Below, piece by piece: positions 6,257 to 15,261 of a DNA stretch of 17,919 nucleotides (its first letter is position 1; every line of letters starts with the position of its first letter). A program made the position numbers and the translations under genes. Source of the DNA: CAJWPI01 sp964635015 (GTDB lineage Bacteria > Pseudomonadota > Gammaproteobacteria > Magnimaribacterales > Magnimaribacteraceae); NCBI GenBank assembly GCA_964635015.1, contig CAZWMS010000029.1, positions 1 through 17,919 of the forward strand, read 5' to 3'. Below the pieces are notes generated by a model. It was not told the origin of the DNA, did no database searches, and was given only the letters and a program-made list of their open reading frames with translations.

Positions 6257-8632
6257 CTAAAGTGACCTTTTGGTCTCAACTTTATCAAACACTTCAATCT
6301 TATCTCCCGCTTTCACATCTGAATAATTTTCTATCCCTATTCCACATTCAGTTCCACTAGATACTTCTGAGGCATCATCTTTAAACCTCTTAAGCGAGTC
6401 TAGCTGTCCTTCAAATATAACAATATCGTCTCTTATTACTCTAACATTTTTATTACGTTTTATTGTTCCTTCTATTACCATGGAACCAGCAATTAAACCG
6501 AAATTTGGAGATTTGAAGGTTTCTTTGACTTCAGCAGTACCTAAAATCTCCTCTTTAATTTCAGGCTGCATTTTTCCTTCAACTAGTTCTTTGACTCCAT
6601 CTATTAAGTCATAAATTATCCCAGAATAGAAAATCTCAACAGACTCTTTTTCAGCTAATTTCTTTGCAGAATTATCTGATCTAACATTAAAACCTATGAT
6701 ACTAGAGCTAGATGTTAAAGCTAAATTTACATCATTTTCATTAATGCCACCTACTGCTTCATGAATTATATTTATCTTTACTTCTTCTTTTTCTAGATTT
6801 TTTAAAGAACCCAATATAGCTTCGAGGGAACCATGAGTGTCTGCTTTAATTACTAAATCTACTACTGTAGAGGGTAGCTCTTTTTCAAACAAAGACTCTA
6901 AACTTGTTATTTGTTGTTTAGCTAGTTTTGATTCTCTATCTTTTTTTAACCTGTCTGCAGAAATTTCTTTAGCCATCTTTTCACTTAAAACAACTACAAA
7001 TTCTTCTCCTGCTGAAGGAGGTTTATCTAAACCACTAATTAAAACCGGTAAAGAAGGTCCTGCTTCTTTAACTTTTTTTCCATTCTCATCTAAAAGACTT
7101 CTTACTTTCTTGGTTTGATCACCAACTAAAATAATATCTCCTGCCTTTAAAGTTCCTTTCTGAACAATTACAGTAGCTACTGCCCCTTGGCCTGTCTCTA
7201 TACTTGAATCTAAGACAATCCCAAAACCTGGTCCTTTATGATGAGTTTTAAGATCTAACACTTCTGCTTCTAGGGAAATAGCCTCTAATAAGTCTTCTAC
7301 ACCATCTCCCTTTAGGGCAGATATTGGTATAAATTGAGTTTTTCCTCCCCAATCTTCGGGTACTAGCTCTTTAGAAGAAAGTTCATTCTTTACTTTCTCC
7401 AAATCCGCTTCTTCTTTATCCATTTTATTTACAGCAACTATTATAGGCACTTCAGCTACCCTGGCATGATTGATCGCTTCTTCCGTTTGTGGTTGCAATC
7501 CATCATCTGCTGCCACTACTAAAACAACTATGTCAGTGGAATTAGCTCCTCTAGCCCTTACTTCAGTAAATGCTGCATGTCCAGGAGTATCAATAAAAGT
7601 TATCACTCCTGATGATGTGTTAGACTGATAAGCTCCAATTCTTTGAGTTATTCCCCCTTCTTCTCCGTGAGCTACTTTTGCTTTTCTTATAAAATCAAGA
7701 AGGGTTGTTTTTCCATGATCAACATGTCCTAACACAGAAACAACAGGAACTCTAGAAGCTTCCTTCCCTTCATAAGCAACCATTTCTTTTAATTTATCCT
7801 CTACCACAACTTCTTTAGAAGCCTCTCCAATATGACCTAGCTCTTCTGTTACTAATATGGCAGTATCTTGGTCTATTGTTTGATTAAATGTAGCCATAAC
7901 ACCCATATCCATTAATTTTTTAACTAGATCTCCTCCTTTAATTGAAAGTTTTTGAGCTAGAGCACTTACGGTAATAGCTTCAGGTATCTCAATTTGTTTT
8001 TTTAAAAATTCCGTAGGTTTTTCAAATGCATGTTGTGAAGTTTGTTCCTTTTTTAAATATTCTTCTCCTTCTAATTCTCTCTGTTCTTTTTTTGAATATT
8101 CTTGCTTCTCTTTTTTATGAACAGATTTCTTTAAATCTCTTTCAGGTGATGAGGGTTGATTGGGAGCAGAAGGAACTTCTTTCTTAATTGTTTGAATCTT
8201 CTTTCTTTTCACTAAAGTTTTGGATTCTACTTCTCTTTTTTTTCTATCTTCATCTGCTTTTTTTAACTCCTCGCTAACTACTCTCTTTTTTTCTATTTCA
8301 CTAAAATTAAATCCATCAGTACTAGTCTTAGTAGACAATGGGATGGCATTGTCTTCTCTTTTTTGAGAAACCTTCCTTTTTATTGATACAGAAGTTTGAC
8401 TACTTATATCGGAAGATTTGGATGATGAGTCTTTTCTTTTTAGTGTAATGGTCTTAGATTTATTCTTCTCTCTTTCCTTCTTAAGATGAATAAGCAAAAT
8501 TTTTCTATCTTCCTCAGTTACCAAGTCTTTATTTGAGGTATGTTTGAGACCAGACTTAGACATCTGATTAAGCAACTTATCAGCTGGAATTCCCACGACA
8601 TGTGATAGCTTTTCTACTGTTAAATTAGACAT
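6257..8632 (-). CDS. infB: translation initiation factor IF-2
   Basis: This GTPase brings formyl-Met-tRNA to the 30S subunit and promotes 50S joining. From the ATG at 8632 it has 791 residues: an N-terminal IF2_N domain (about 2-50), a long Lys/Glu/Ser-rich linker (about 55-215), a second IF2_N domain (about 220-270), the GTPase domain with G1 GHVDHGKTT (302-310), GGITQ (326-330), DTPGHA (348-353), NKMD (402-405) and SALKGDG, and then the beta-barrel and tRNA-binding C-terminal domains. The ATG is chosen because AGGA lies 9 nt upstream and MSNLTVEKL matches the usual start; a TTG at 8653 overlapping the nusA stop would add seven residues. An odd point is that the switch I residue after GGITQ is Arg331 instead of the usual His. 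It is transcribed between nusA and rbfA as in E. coli. Confidence 0.97.
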   Translation of the reverse strand: MSNLTVEKLSHVVGIPADKLLNQMSKSGLKHTSNKDLVTEEDRKILLIHLKKEREKNKSKTITLKRKDSSSKSSDISSQTSVSIKRKVSQKREDNAIPLSTKTSTDGFNFSEIEKKRVVSEELKKADEDRKKREVESKTLVKRKKIQTIKKEVPSAPNQPSSPERDLKKSVHKKEKQEYSKKEQRELEGEEYLKKEQTSQHAFEKPTEFLKKQIEIPEAITVSALAQKLSIKGGDLVKKLMDMGVMATFNQTIDQDTAILVTEELGHIGEASKEVVVEDKLKEMVAYEGKEASRVPVVSVLGHVDHGKTTLLDFIRKAKVAHGEEGGITQRIGAYQSNTSSGVITFIDTPGHAAFTEVRARGANSTDIVVLVVAADDGLQPQTEEAINHARVAEVPIIVAVNKMDKEEADLEKVKNELSSKELVPEDWGGKTQFIPISALKGDGVEDLLEAISLEAEVLDLKTHHKGPGFGIVLDSSIETGQGAVATVIVQKGTLKAGDIILVGDQTKKVRSLLDENGKKVKEAGPSLPVLISGLDKPPSAGEEFVVVLSEKMAKEISADRLKKDRESKLAKQQITSLESLFEKELPSTVVDLVIKADTHGSLEAILGSLKNLEKEEVKINIIHEAVGGINENDVNLALTSSSSIIGFNVRSDNSAKKLAEKESVEIFYSGIIYDLIDGVKELVEGKMQPEIKEEILGTAEVKETFKSPNFGLIAGSMVIEGTIKRNKNVRVIRDDIVIFEGQLDSLKRFKDDASEVSSGTECGIGIENYSDVKAGDKIEVFDKVETKRSL

Positions 8633-8649
8633 ATGAATTTTTCCTGATT

Positions 8650-10122
8650 TCAATCAAACCAATGTTTTCTTGCCTCCATTATTAATTTTCCAGCAATTTC
8701 TTCATCTATATTAATTAACTCTCTAAGTTCATCTACAGACTGTTCAGCTAAATCTTCACGATTCTTAATGCCTTTTTGATTCAATTCAAGTGCAAGTGTC
8801 ATATTCATATTATCAAGAGACATTAATTCATGAGAAGCCTCTTCAGATTCTGAAGTCATTTCAATAGCTAGAGAAAGCAAAGCGTCTTTGGATCTCTCTA
8901 TAATTACTGAAGACATTTCTTGATCTAAACCTTCTACTTTCATAAGATCTTCATGGGTAGAGGAAGAAATCTTCTCTAAGTCTGTAAATCCCTCTTGCAC
9001 TAATAGGGTAGCCAATTCACTGTCAACATCAAGATACTTTTGTAGATTAGACGTAGAGATAGACTCTCCTGTTACTTCATTACCTGTCTCTTCCTCGTTT
9101 AATATCTTTAATTTCCAACCGGTGATTTGACTACAAAGTCTTACATTCTGACCATTTTTTCCTATAGATTGAGCCAAAGTATCTTCAGTTACTACCACTT
9201 CCATGGTCTCCTCATCTTCATCTAGAACAATAGAGGTAATCTCTACTTGTCCCATGGCATTAATTAATAGCTTGGCTGGATCATCATCCCAAATAACAAT
9301 ATCTAGTCTTTCATTACCTAATTCACTAGAAACAGCCTGAACTCTAGATCCCCTCATACCTACACAGGCTCCTACAGGATCTATCCTGTTGTCATTAGTT
9401 TTTACAGCAATTTTTGTTCTAGAGCCAGAGTCTCTAGCTATAGCTTTAATCTCAATAACATCTTCGGCTATCTCAGGCACTTCAAGTTTAAATAATTCCC
9501 CTACCATCTCAGGACATTTTCTGCTAATAACAAGCTGAGATCCTCTATTCTCTCTTTCTTCTTCTTTTAAAACCCCCCTTATACGGTCGCCTATTCTATA
9601 GATCTCCCCAGGTACGAGTTCGGTTTTAGGAAGAATTGCTTCCGCTCCATCTCCTAGATCCATTATAAGAAATTCTCTAGTTACCTTTTTTACTGTACCA
9701 CTAATGAGTTCACCTAAATAGGGTTTGTAATAATCAACAATCTTTGCTCTCTCAGCTTCTCTGACTTTTTGAACAATTACTTGTTTTGCTGCTTGAGCTG
9801 CAATTCTTCCAAATTCTACATTTTCTATTTTTTCTCTTATCAAAGAACCTATTTTTAGGTTTTTATCTTGAGCTTTTGCTTCCTCCAAAGTCTTGTGGAT
9901 TCCTGGATCTTCGTAATCCTCTTCCTCAATCACATCCCAACATCTAAATGTTTCGTATTCTCCGCTCTCTCTGTCTATATTAACCTCTATATTAGATAAT
10001 CCTTGATATCTTTTTTTAGTAGCAGTTGCTAAAGCTAACTCAATAGCTTCAAAAATTATTTCTTCAGGAAGATCTTTTTCTCCTGAAACTGATTGAGCAA
10101 CTAACAAGATCTCTTTTTGCAT
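8650..10122 (-). CDS. nusA: transcription termination/antitermination factor NusA
   Basis: NusA binds RNA polymerase and modulates pausing, intrinsic termination and rRNA antitermination. At 490 residues it matches the 495 of E. coli. The order is the N-terminal polymerase-binding domain (1-130; MQKEILLVAQSVS start), S1 (about 137-200), KH1 with GMRGSR (255-260), KH2 with GKNGQN (321-326), and two C-terminal acidic repeats of helix-hairpin-helix type (about 360-420 and 440-490). The acidic repeats are typical of gammaproteobacteria. The ATG has AAGGA 7 nt upstream and lies 22 nt inside the rimP 3' end, so the two are probably coupled. In E. coli NusA regulates its own operon through terminators in the leader after metY; the terminator at 10592-10616 is placed to allow the same here. 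Confidence 0.98.
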   Translation of the reverse strand: MQKEILLVAQSVSGEKDLPEEIIFEAIELALATATKKRYQGLSNIEVNIDRESGEYETFRCWDVIEEEDYEDPGIHKTLEEAKAQDKNLKIGSLIREKIENVEFGRIAAQAAKQVIVQKVREAERAKIVDYYKPYLGELISGTVKKVTREFLIMDLGDGAEAILPKTELVPGEIYRIGDRIRGVLKEEERENRGSQLVISRKCPEMVGELFKLEVPEIAEDVIEIKAIARDSGSRTKIAVKTNDNRIDPVGACVGMRGSRVQAVSSELGNERLDIVIWDDDPAKLLINAMGQVEITSIVLDEDEETMEVVVTEDTLAQSIGKNGQNVRLCSQITGWKLKILNEEETGNEVTGESISTSNLQKYLDVDSELATLLVQEGFTDLEKISSSTHEDLMKVEGLDQEMSSVIIERSKDALLSLAIEMTSESEEASHELMSLDNMNMTLALELNQKGIKNREDLAEQSVDELRELINIDEEIAGKLIMEARKHWFD

Positions 10123-10574
10123 TTTATTTCCTTTTTAAATTGAAGATTTGCTTTTTGAATAATGTTAAAACCAATTTTTATTTTTTCATCCTTTTTTTGT
10201 AAAAGTAGACTGTCTTCATCAACTTTCAATAACATCCCTTTAAGGGTTTGAAATTTATTTTTAACTAAATATTTAATTTTTATAAAACTCCCAATGTAAT
10301 CTTTATATTGGTTTTTGTTAAAAAATTTTCTTTCTATTCCTGGAGAAGAAACTTCTAAATTAAAATTCTCTATCAATGAACTGTTTGCCTCTAAGACTCT
10401 GCCAACATGTTTGCTTACTTTTTCACAATCCTCAATAGATATACCTTGATTCTTATCTATATATATCCTTAATGTTTGATTATTCACATTTCCTAACATC
10501 TCTAACCCCCAGATGGTACAACCCATTGAGTCTATATCTCTTTCTACTAAACTTTCTAACTCTTTTAAATCCAT
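10101..10574 (-). CDS. rimP: ribosome maturation factor RimP
   Basis: A 157-residue 30S assembly factor, cytoplasmic, and the standard first gene of the nusA-infB operon. The N-terminal alpha/beta domain carries LRIYID (35-40) and the family signature LEVSSPGIER (73-82). The C-terminal SH3-like barrel (about 88-145) includes KGMLLKVDEDSLLL. The far C-terminus is Lys-rich and overlaps the nusA start by 22 nt. The ATG at 10574 is only 18 nt after the T run of the tRNA terminator and has just AGG at long distance, so ribosome loading looks weak. Its transcription probably begins upstream of the initiator tRNA and passes through that terminator. Confidence 0.95.
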   Translation of the reverse strand: MDLKELESLVERDIDSMGCTIWGLEMLGNVNNQTLRIYIDKNQGISIEDCEKVSKHVGRVLEANSSLIENFNLEVSSPGIERKFFNKNQYKDYIGSFIKIKYLVKNKFQTLKGMLLKVDEDSLLLQKKDEKIKIGFNIIQKANLQFKKEIKCKKRSC

Positions 10575-10591
10575 TTTTGTATTCTACCTAA

Positions 10592-10615
10592 CAAAAAAGC
10601 CCATTTAGGGCCTTT

Positions 10616-10616
<1 letters not shown>
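10592..10616 (-). terminator. intrinsic terminator just after the initiator tRNA, before rimP
   Basis: On the minus strand, AAAAGGCCC, loop TAAAT and GGGCTTTTTT pair over nine positions (one G-U) with the T run at the 3' side. The stem begins immediately after the encoded CCA of the tRNA. It separates a tRNA transcript from the rimP-nusA-infB-rbfA mRNA, as the terminators after metY do in E. coli. Confidence 0.85.
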
Positions 10617-10692
<76 letters not shown>

Positions 10693-10705
10693 ATAAAACT
10701 GGCGA

Positions 10706-10734
10706 AGTATAGGTTGGCATACTAGGCTGGTCAA
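10706..10734 (-). promoter_or_regulatory. strong sigma70 promoter for the initiator tRNA and rimP-nusA operon
   Basis: On the minus strand, TTGACC (-35, five of six) and TATACT (-10, five of six) are spaced 17 nt apart. The bases after the -10 (TCGCCAG) form a GC-rich discriminator of the kind seen at stable-RNA promoters under stringent control. The predicted start near 10699 is about 7 nt before the mature tRNA end. Confidence 0.85.
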
Positions 10735-10744
10735 GAATTATACT

Positions 10745-10831
10745 TGGTGCCGAAGAGAGGACTCGAACCTCCACGGGCAAAAGCCCACTACCCCCTCAAG
10801 ATAGCGTGTCTACCAGTTCCACCACTTCGGC
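10745..10831 (-). tRNA. tRNA-Leu (anticodon GAG)
   Basis: An 87-nt class II tRNA with encoded CCA. Acceptor arms GCCGAAG and CTTCGGC pair fully. The anticodon arm is CTATC-TTGAGGG-GGTAG with anticodon GAG, the long variable arm is GGGC-TTTT-GCCC, and the T arm is GGAGG-TTCGAGT-CCTCT. It closely resembles E. coli leuU, which also follows secG. Its 5' end is 5 nt after the secG stop, so it is probably processed from the secG transcript. No separate promoter was seen. Confidence 0.97.
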
Positions 10832-10836
10832 AAAAA

Positions 10837-11145
10837 CTATTCGGGTATTGTATCAGGCAGTACACCTTTATTAAGTTGTTCAGGCGCTTCTTCCTCTAGG
10901 ATTACATCAGATACTATGTTTTTTGATTGGAGAGTTATGGTCACACTTAAAACAAGAAATATTAGAGCTAGAATTGAGGTAATTTTAGTCAGAGGAGAAA
11001 TGGAGCTATTAGGACCAAACATTGTATTTGTAGAGCCTCCTCCAAAAGCACTTCCAATATCGGATCCTTTGCCTTGCTGAAGAAGTATCAGCGCTACCAA
11101 AGTTATCGAAATAAGTATGTAAAAGAAGACTATTAAACTTTGCAT
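10837..11145 (-). CDS. secG: preprotein translocase subunit SecG
   Basis: A 102-residue inner-membrane subunit of the SecYEG channel that stimulates protein export. It has the family layout: TM1 (about 3-22), the conserved cytoplasmic loop LLQQGKGSDIGSAFGGG (21-37) with TMFGP, TM2 (about 54-72), and a short acidic hydrophilic tail. The length is normal. The ATG is 14 nt after the tpiA stop. The tRNA-Leu gene follows after 5 nt, the same secG-leuU arrangement as in E. coli. Confidence 0.96.
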   Translation of the reverse strand: MQSLIVFFYILISITLVALILLQQGKGSDIGSAFGGGSTNTMFGPNSSISPLTKITSILALIFLVLSVTITLQSKNIVSDVILEEEAPEQLNKGVLPDTIPE

Positions 11146-11159
11146 TTTTGATAAAAACT

Positions 11160-11897
11160 TTAACTCTTTTGAGCTATATTACAAAATTTATTTGCATCTA
11201 GCGATGCCCCGCCTATGAGCAACCCATCAACATAATCAGATCCTAATATACTTTCAGAGTTATTAACATCTAAACTTCCTCCATAAGCCACATAAACTTC
11301 ATCTCTTGTATTCGAGTCACTAAGACTTTTTTTAATTAGTTCATGCATTTCATTTATGTCTTTTTTTTCAGCACTTTCTCCAGTCCCTATAGCCCATACT
11401 GGTTCATAAGCTATTAAAATAGAGTCTTTTTTAAGATCTTTAAGTATTTTTAATTGTTCCAAAATTTTCTCTTTCGATTTGCCAAAATTTTTCTCTTCCC
11501 TATTTTCTCCTACACAATAAATAACCATTAATCCGTTTTTTAATGCAGAATAAATTTTACTAGAAAGAATTTCTTCATCTTCTCTAAAGAACAGCCTTCT
11601 CTCAGAATGACCAACTATTACAAACTTACACCCTAAGTCAGATAGCATTGAAGCTGAGATGCCTCCTGTGAGGGGTTTATTGTTATCAGAATCTAGATTT
11701 TGAGAACCAAGAAGGATTTCAACTTCATGTTTTTTAAATAAGTCAGAAGTTAGAGACAAATAGCAAGCTGGAGGACAAAAAAGACAATGTTTCTGAATTT
11801 TTTTAGGCACCCTTTCGGCAACCTCCTTAACCCAGGTTGAAAGGGATTCTGAAGTTCCTTCCATTTTCCAATTAGCTATAATTCTTGGAAGTTCCAA
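11160..11897 (-). CDS. tpiA: triosephosphate isomerase
   Basis: A 245-residue TIM-barrel enzyme interconverting dihydroxyacetone phosphate and glyceraldehyde 3-phosphate in glycolysis and gluconeogenesis. Catalytic residues are all present: Asn9 and Lys11 (ANWKM), His97 (VGHSERR), and Glu165 in AYEPVWAIGTG, whose WAIGTG is the closing loop. YGGS and LLIGGASL form the phosphate site. The start is TTG at 11897: an in-frame TAG upstream (within the glmM end) excludes a longer form, and the conserved strand begins almost at once. No convincing Shine-Dalgarno exists, so it may rely on coupling to glmM, whose stop is 4 nt upstream. Its place between glmM and secG matches Pseudomonas rather than E. 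coli. Confidence 0.97.
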   Translation of the reverse strand: MELPRIIANWKMEGTSESLSTWVKEVAERVPKKIQKHCLFCPPACYLSLTSDLFKKHEVEILLGSQNLDSDNNKPLTGGISASMLSDLGCKFVIVGHSERRLFFREDEEILSSKIYSALKNGLMVIYCVGENREEKNFGKSKEKILEQLKILKDLKKDSILIAYEPVWAIGTGESAEKKDINEMHELIKKSLSDSNTRDEVYVAYGGSLDVNNSESILGSDYVDGLLIGGASLDANKFCNIAQKS

Positions 11898-11901
11898 AAC
11901 T

Positions 11902-13266
11902 CTAACCTAATCTACTAAATAAATTAGCTAACTTTAATGCTGAATTACTTGCAAGTTCTAAATTATTTGCTTCAACCATAATCCTGATTAATGGCTCTGT
12001 TCCAGAAGGTCTGATTAAAACCCTTCCATTAGAGCCTAAGGAAGACTCCATGTGTCCAACAGCTTCCCTTACTTGTGTGTCCATCATGACTGTTTGAGGA
12101 TTTTTAATTTGAAGATTTATCAATTTTTGGGGGTATTTTTGAAAAGGTTTCAATACTTTATGAACATCAAAATCAAAGTCTTTTACTGAGTCTAGAATTG
12201 AAAGTGCTGCAACTATAGCATCACCTGTTGTAGTAGAATCTAAACAAATAATATGTCCAGATGGTTCTCCTCCTAAAATCCAATTTTTTCTGATAAGTTC
12301 CTCTAGCACAAACTTATCCCCCACATCCGTCCTTGTGAACCCAATCCCTTGTTCTTTAAGAAAAACTTCCAAACCTTTATTTGTCATCAAAGTACCTACA
12401 ACACCAGTAGATAAAAAATCTTCATTTTTCCTAGTTATATTGGATCGAATTAATATGTACAATAAATCATCTCCATCTAAAATGTTGCCTTTACTATCTA
12501 CTACCAAAAGTCTATCGCCGTCTCCATCAAAAGCTATACCCATAGTTGATCTAGTAGCAATAACAGTTTCTTGAAGTAACTGAGGGTTGGTAGATCCGCA
12601 TTTTTCATTTATATTAATTCCATCTGGTTCAACTGCAATTGGAGTTACTTTTGCTCCCAACTCAGTAAATATTTTAGGAGCTACTGAATAGGCTGATCCG
12701 TTAGCACAATCTAAAACCAAAGAAACTCCTGATAAGTCAAGGTTAGGTGAGGATGATTTACAAAACTGTATATATCTTCCTTTAGCATCATTTAACCTTT
12801 CAGCCTTTCCTAAATTAATTGCTTCTACTACCTTAATTGGTTGAGAATATTTTTTTTCAATCTTTCTTTCAATTGAGGAAGAAATTTTATACCCGTCTTT
12901 GTTAAAAAATTTTAACCCATTATCTTCAAAAGAATTATGTGAGGCACTTATAACTACCCCCGCTTGGTTGCTAGATTTTGCTAAATAAGCTACAGCAGGA
13001 GTCGGCAATGGACCAAGCAATGTTACATTCATACCAGAAGAGATAAAACCAGCCTGCAGTGCTGATTCAAGCATATAACCAGAAATTCTTGTATCTTTAC
13101 CAATAAGTACGCTAGTTATACCTTCTTCCTTTAAAACACGACCTGCAGACCAAGCTAACTTAGCTATAAACAAGGGGTTCATAGTAGTTTCTATAGGACC
13201 CCTAATTCCGTCTGTTCCGAAACGTCTATCCTTTGAAAGTTTTTCTAAGGCATTTTCTTGAGTCAT
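11902..13266 (-). CDS. glmM: phosphoglucosamine mutase
   Basis: A 454-residue enzyme converting glucosamine-6-phosphate to glucosamine-1-phosphate for UDP-GlcNAc, peptidoglycan and LPS. Seen are FGTDGIRG (16-23), the phosphoserine loop ISASHN with Ser109, the Mg-binding DGDGDR (247-252), and the phosphate-binding RPSGTEPLIRIM near the end. The residue after ASHN is Ser where most members have Pro. The N-terminus is about 12 residues longer than in E. coli; no closer ATG exists and AGG precedes this one. The upstream 98-nt interval to ftsH lacks folP, which normally separates these genes in gammaproteobacteria. Confidence 0.97.
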   Translation of the reverse strand: MTQENALEKLSKDRRFGTDGIRGPIETTMNPLFIAKLAWSAGRVLKEEGITSVLIGKDTRISGYMLESALQAGFISSGMNVTLLGPLPTPAVAYLAKSSNQAGVVISASHNSFEDNGLKFFNKDGYKISSSIERKIEKKYSQPIKVVEAINLGKAERLNDAKGRYIQFCKSSSPNLDLSGVSLVLDCANGSAYSVAPKIFTELGAKVTPIAVEPDGININEKCGSTNPQLLQETVIATRSTMGIAFDGDGDRLLVVDSKGNILDGDDLLYILIRSNITRKNEDFLSTGVVGTLMTNKGLEVFLKEQGIGFTRTDVGDKFVLEELIRKNWILGGEPSGHIICLDSTTTGDAIVAALSILDSVKDFDFDVHKVLKPFQKYPQKLINLQIKNPQTVMMDTQVREAVGHMESSLGSNGRVLIRPSGTEPLIRIMVEANNLELASNSALKLANLFSRLG

Positions 13267-13359
13267 AAAGACCTACTCTGTAAATTACTAACCTCTCAAC
13301 CTGAAGTCCACAACACAAACTAAACTTTTTTATATGATCTATAAGATTCGTACTTTTAA

Positions 13360-15261
13360 TTAGTTTTGTTCTGCAGCATCACCAACAGAAGGGTCTTTAT
13401 TCTTCGTTTTACCTTCTGTATCATCTTCTGTTCCTGGAGCTCGCGGTTTAGCTCCGGCCATAATATCGTTTATCTGATTTTCATCAAGCGTTTCGTATTC
13501 CATCAAGGAATTTGCCATGTTATGTAACTGGTCCAAATTCTTAGATAATATTTCTTCAGCTCTTTTGTAACATTCAGAAATTATCTTCTTAACTTCCTCA
13601 TCAACCCTTCTAGCTGTCTGATCAGAAATTTCCTGCTTTGAACTACCAACAGATCTACCTAAGAAAGGTTCGTCAGTTTCGTTGCCATATCGCATTGGGC
13701 CCAATTCTCCTGACAAACCCCACTTTGTTACTATATTTCTAGCTAGGTCAGTTGCTCTCTCTATATCGTTGGAAGCCCCAGTTGTTATACCTTTCTTACC
13801 ATAAATTAATTCTTCAGCAATTCTTCCCCCATAAAGACCTGATATCCTATCTAAAATACTCTGATAGCTGTGACTATATTTATCTTCTTCTGGTAGGAAG
13901 ACTGTCACCCCCAGAGCCCTTCCTCTAGGAATTATTGTAACTTTGTAGATAGGGTCGTGTTCTTTGAGACTTCTTCCTACTATTGCATGACCAGATTCAT
14001 GATAAGCTGTTTTAAGCTTTTCTTCCTCTGACATAACCATAGATTTTCTTTCAGAACCCATCATTACTTTGTCTTTAGCAAATTCAAACTGATCCATTCC
14101 CACTAATTTCTTTGAAGCTCTAGCTGCAGACAACGCAGCCTCATTTATTAAATTTGCTAAATCAGCTCCAGAGAACCCTGGAGTTCCTCTAGCTATTTTA
14201 AAAGGATCTACATCTTCCGCAATAGGTACTTTTTTCATATGAACTTTTAAAATTTGTTCCCTGCCTCTTATATCAGGTAAAGGAACTACAACCTGCCTGT
14301 CAAATCTACCTGGACGTAGTAATGCAGGATCAAGAACGTCTGGTCTGTTTGTGGCAGCAATGATGATTATTCCTTGGTTTTCTTCAAAACCATCCATCTC
14401 AACAAGAAGTTGGTTTAAAGTTTGTTCTCTCTCATCATGTCCACCACCTAAACCAGCTCCCCTATGCCTTCCAACTGCATCTATTTCATCTATAAAAACT
14501 ATACAAGGAGCTTGTCTTTTAGCTTGTGCAAACATATCTCTAACTCTGGAAGCTCCTACACCAACAAACATCTCTACAAAGTCTGAGCCTGAGATAGTAA
14601 AGAACGGAACTTCTGCCTCGCCTGCAATGGCTCTTGAAAGTAAAGTTTTACCTGTTCCAGGTGAGCCAACTAAGAGAATTCCAGTTGGAATTTTTCCTCC
14701 AAGTTTTTGAAATTTAGTAGGCTCTCTTAAAAAATCTACTAGTTCTTGGACTTCTTCTTTGGCTTCTTCAATACCAGCTACATCAGCAAAAGTAGTTTTA
14801 ACTTTTCCACCATCAAGTATTTTTGCCTTACTTCTACCAAAACTCATGGGTCCAGATTTTCCTGATAAGCCTCCCTGCATTTGTCTCATAAAAAACATAA
14901 AAACTGCTAAAATTATTAATATTGGAAAACTTGCTACCAATAATTGTTTCAATAAAGATTGTTGTTCTGGTTTCTCGCCTTCAACTGAAACCCTATGATC
15001 TCTCAAAACCTCACTTAGATTATCTTGAAGAAAAGGTGGTTTTATAGTTTCAAAATTCTGACCATTAACAGTTTTGCCTTTAATGGTGTAGTTATCATTT
15101 TCAAAATGAACACTTAGTACTTGATCACTTTCAACATCAGATAAAAATTGTGAATAAGAAATTACCTCTACTTGTGGTTCGCTCGAAAAATTTGAAAAAA
15201 CAGTAAACATTGTAGCTGCTATAAAGGCCCACATTAAAAGGTTTTTGACTAACTCACTCAT
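13360..15261 (-). CDS. ftsH: ATP-dependent zinc metalloprotease FtsH
   Basis: A 633-residue inner-membrane AAA+ protease that degrades misfolded membrane proteins and regulators such as LpxC and sigma32 in relatives. Order: TM1 (5-24), periplasmic domain (25-105), TM2 (107-126), Walker A GSPGTGKT (199-206), Walker B FIDEID (256-261), second region of homology ending RPGRFDRQ, zinc site HESGH (421-425), and third ligand Asp499 in GASNDIERAT. The ATG at 15261 is chosen because MSELVKNLLMW aligns with the family start; the frame is open 28 codons further upstream but only within rlmE. It overlaps the rlmE stop by 8 nt. Walker A has Ser where FtsH almost always has GPPGTGKT, and the zinc motif has Ser for Ala; both look tolerable. 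Confidence 0.97.
   Translation of the reverse strand: MSELVKNLLMWAFIAATMFTVFSNFSSEPQVEVISYSQFLSDVESDQVLSVHFENDNYTIKGKTVNGQNFETIKPPFLQDNLSEVLRDHRVSVEGEKPEQQSLLKQLLVASFPILIILAVFMFFMRQMQGGLSGKSGPMSFGRSKAKILDGGKVKTTFADVAGIEEAKEEVQELVDFLREPTKFQKLGGKIPTGILLVGSPGTGKTLLSRAIAGEAEVPFFTISGSDFVEMFVGVGASRVRDMFAQAKRQAPCIVFIDEIDAVGRHRGAGLGGGHDEREQTLNQLLVEMDGFEENQGIIIIAATNRPDVLDPALLRPGRFDRQVVVPLPDIRGREQILKVHMKKVPIAEDVDPFKIARGTPGFSGADLANLINEAALSAARASKKLVGMDQFEFAKDKVMMGSERKSMVMSEEEKLKTAYHESGHAIVGRSLKEHDPIYKVTIIPRGRALGVTVFLPEEDKYSHSYQSILDRISGLYGGRIAEELIYGKKGITTGASNDIERATDLARNIVTKWGLSGELGPMRYGNETDEPFLGRSVGSSKQEISDQTARRVDEEVKKIISECYKRAEEILSKNLDQLHNMANSLMEYETLDENQINDIMAGAKPRAPGTEDDTEGKTKNKDPSVGDAAEQN

Noticed and set aside
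8000..8480. Low-complexity Lys/Glu/Ser-rich stretch as a possible separate or foreign element
   Set aside because: It is the usual flexible linker between the IF2 N-terminal domains and the GTPase domain, in frame on both sides.
8633..8653. TTG start for infB overlapping the nusA stop
   Set aside because: The ATG at 8632 has AGGA 9 nt upstream and matches the usual IF2 N-terminus; the TTG has no good ribosome site. Not fully excluded.
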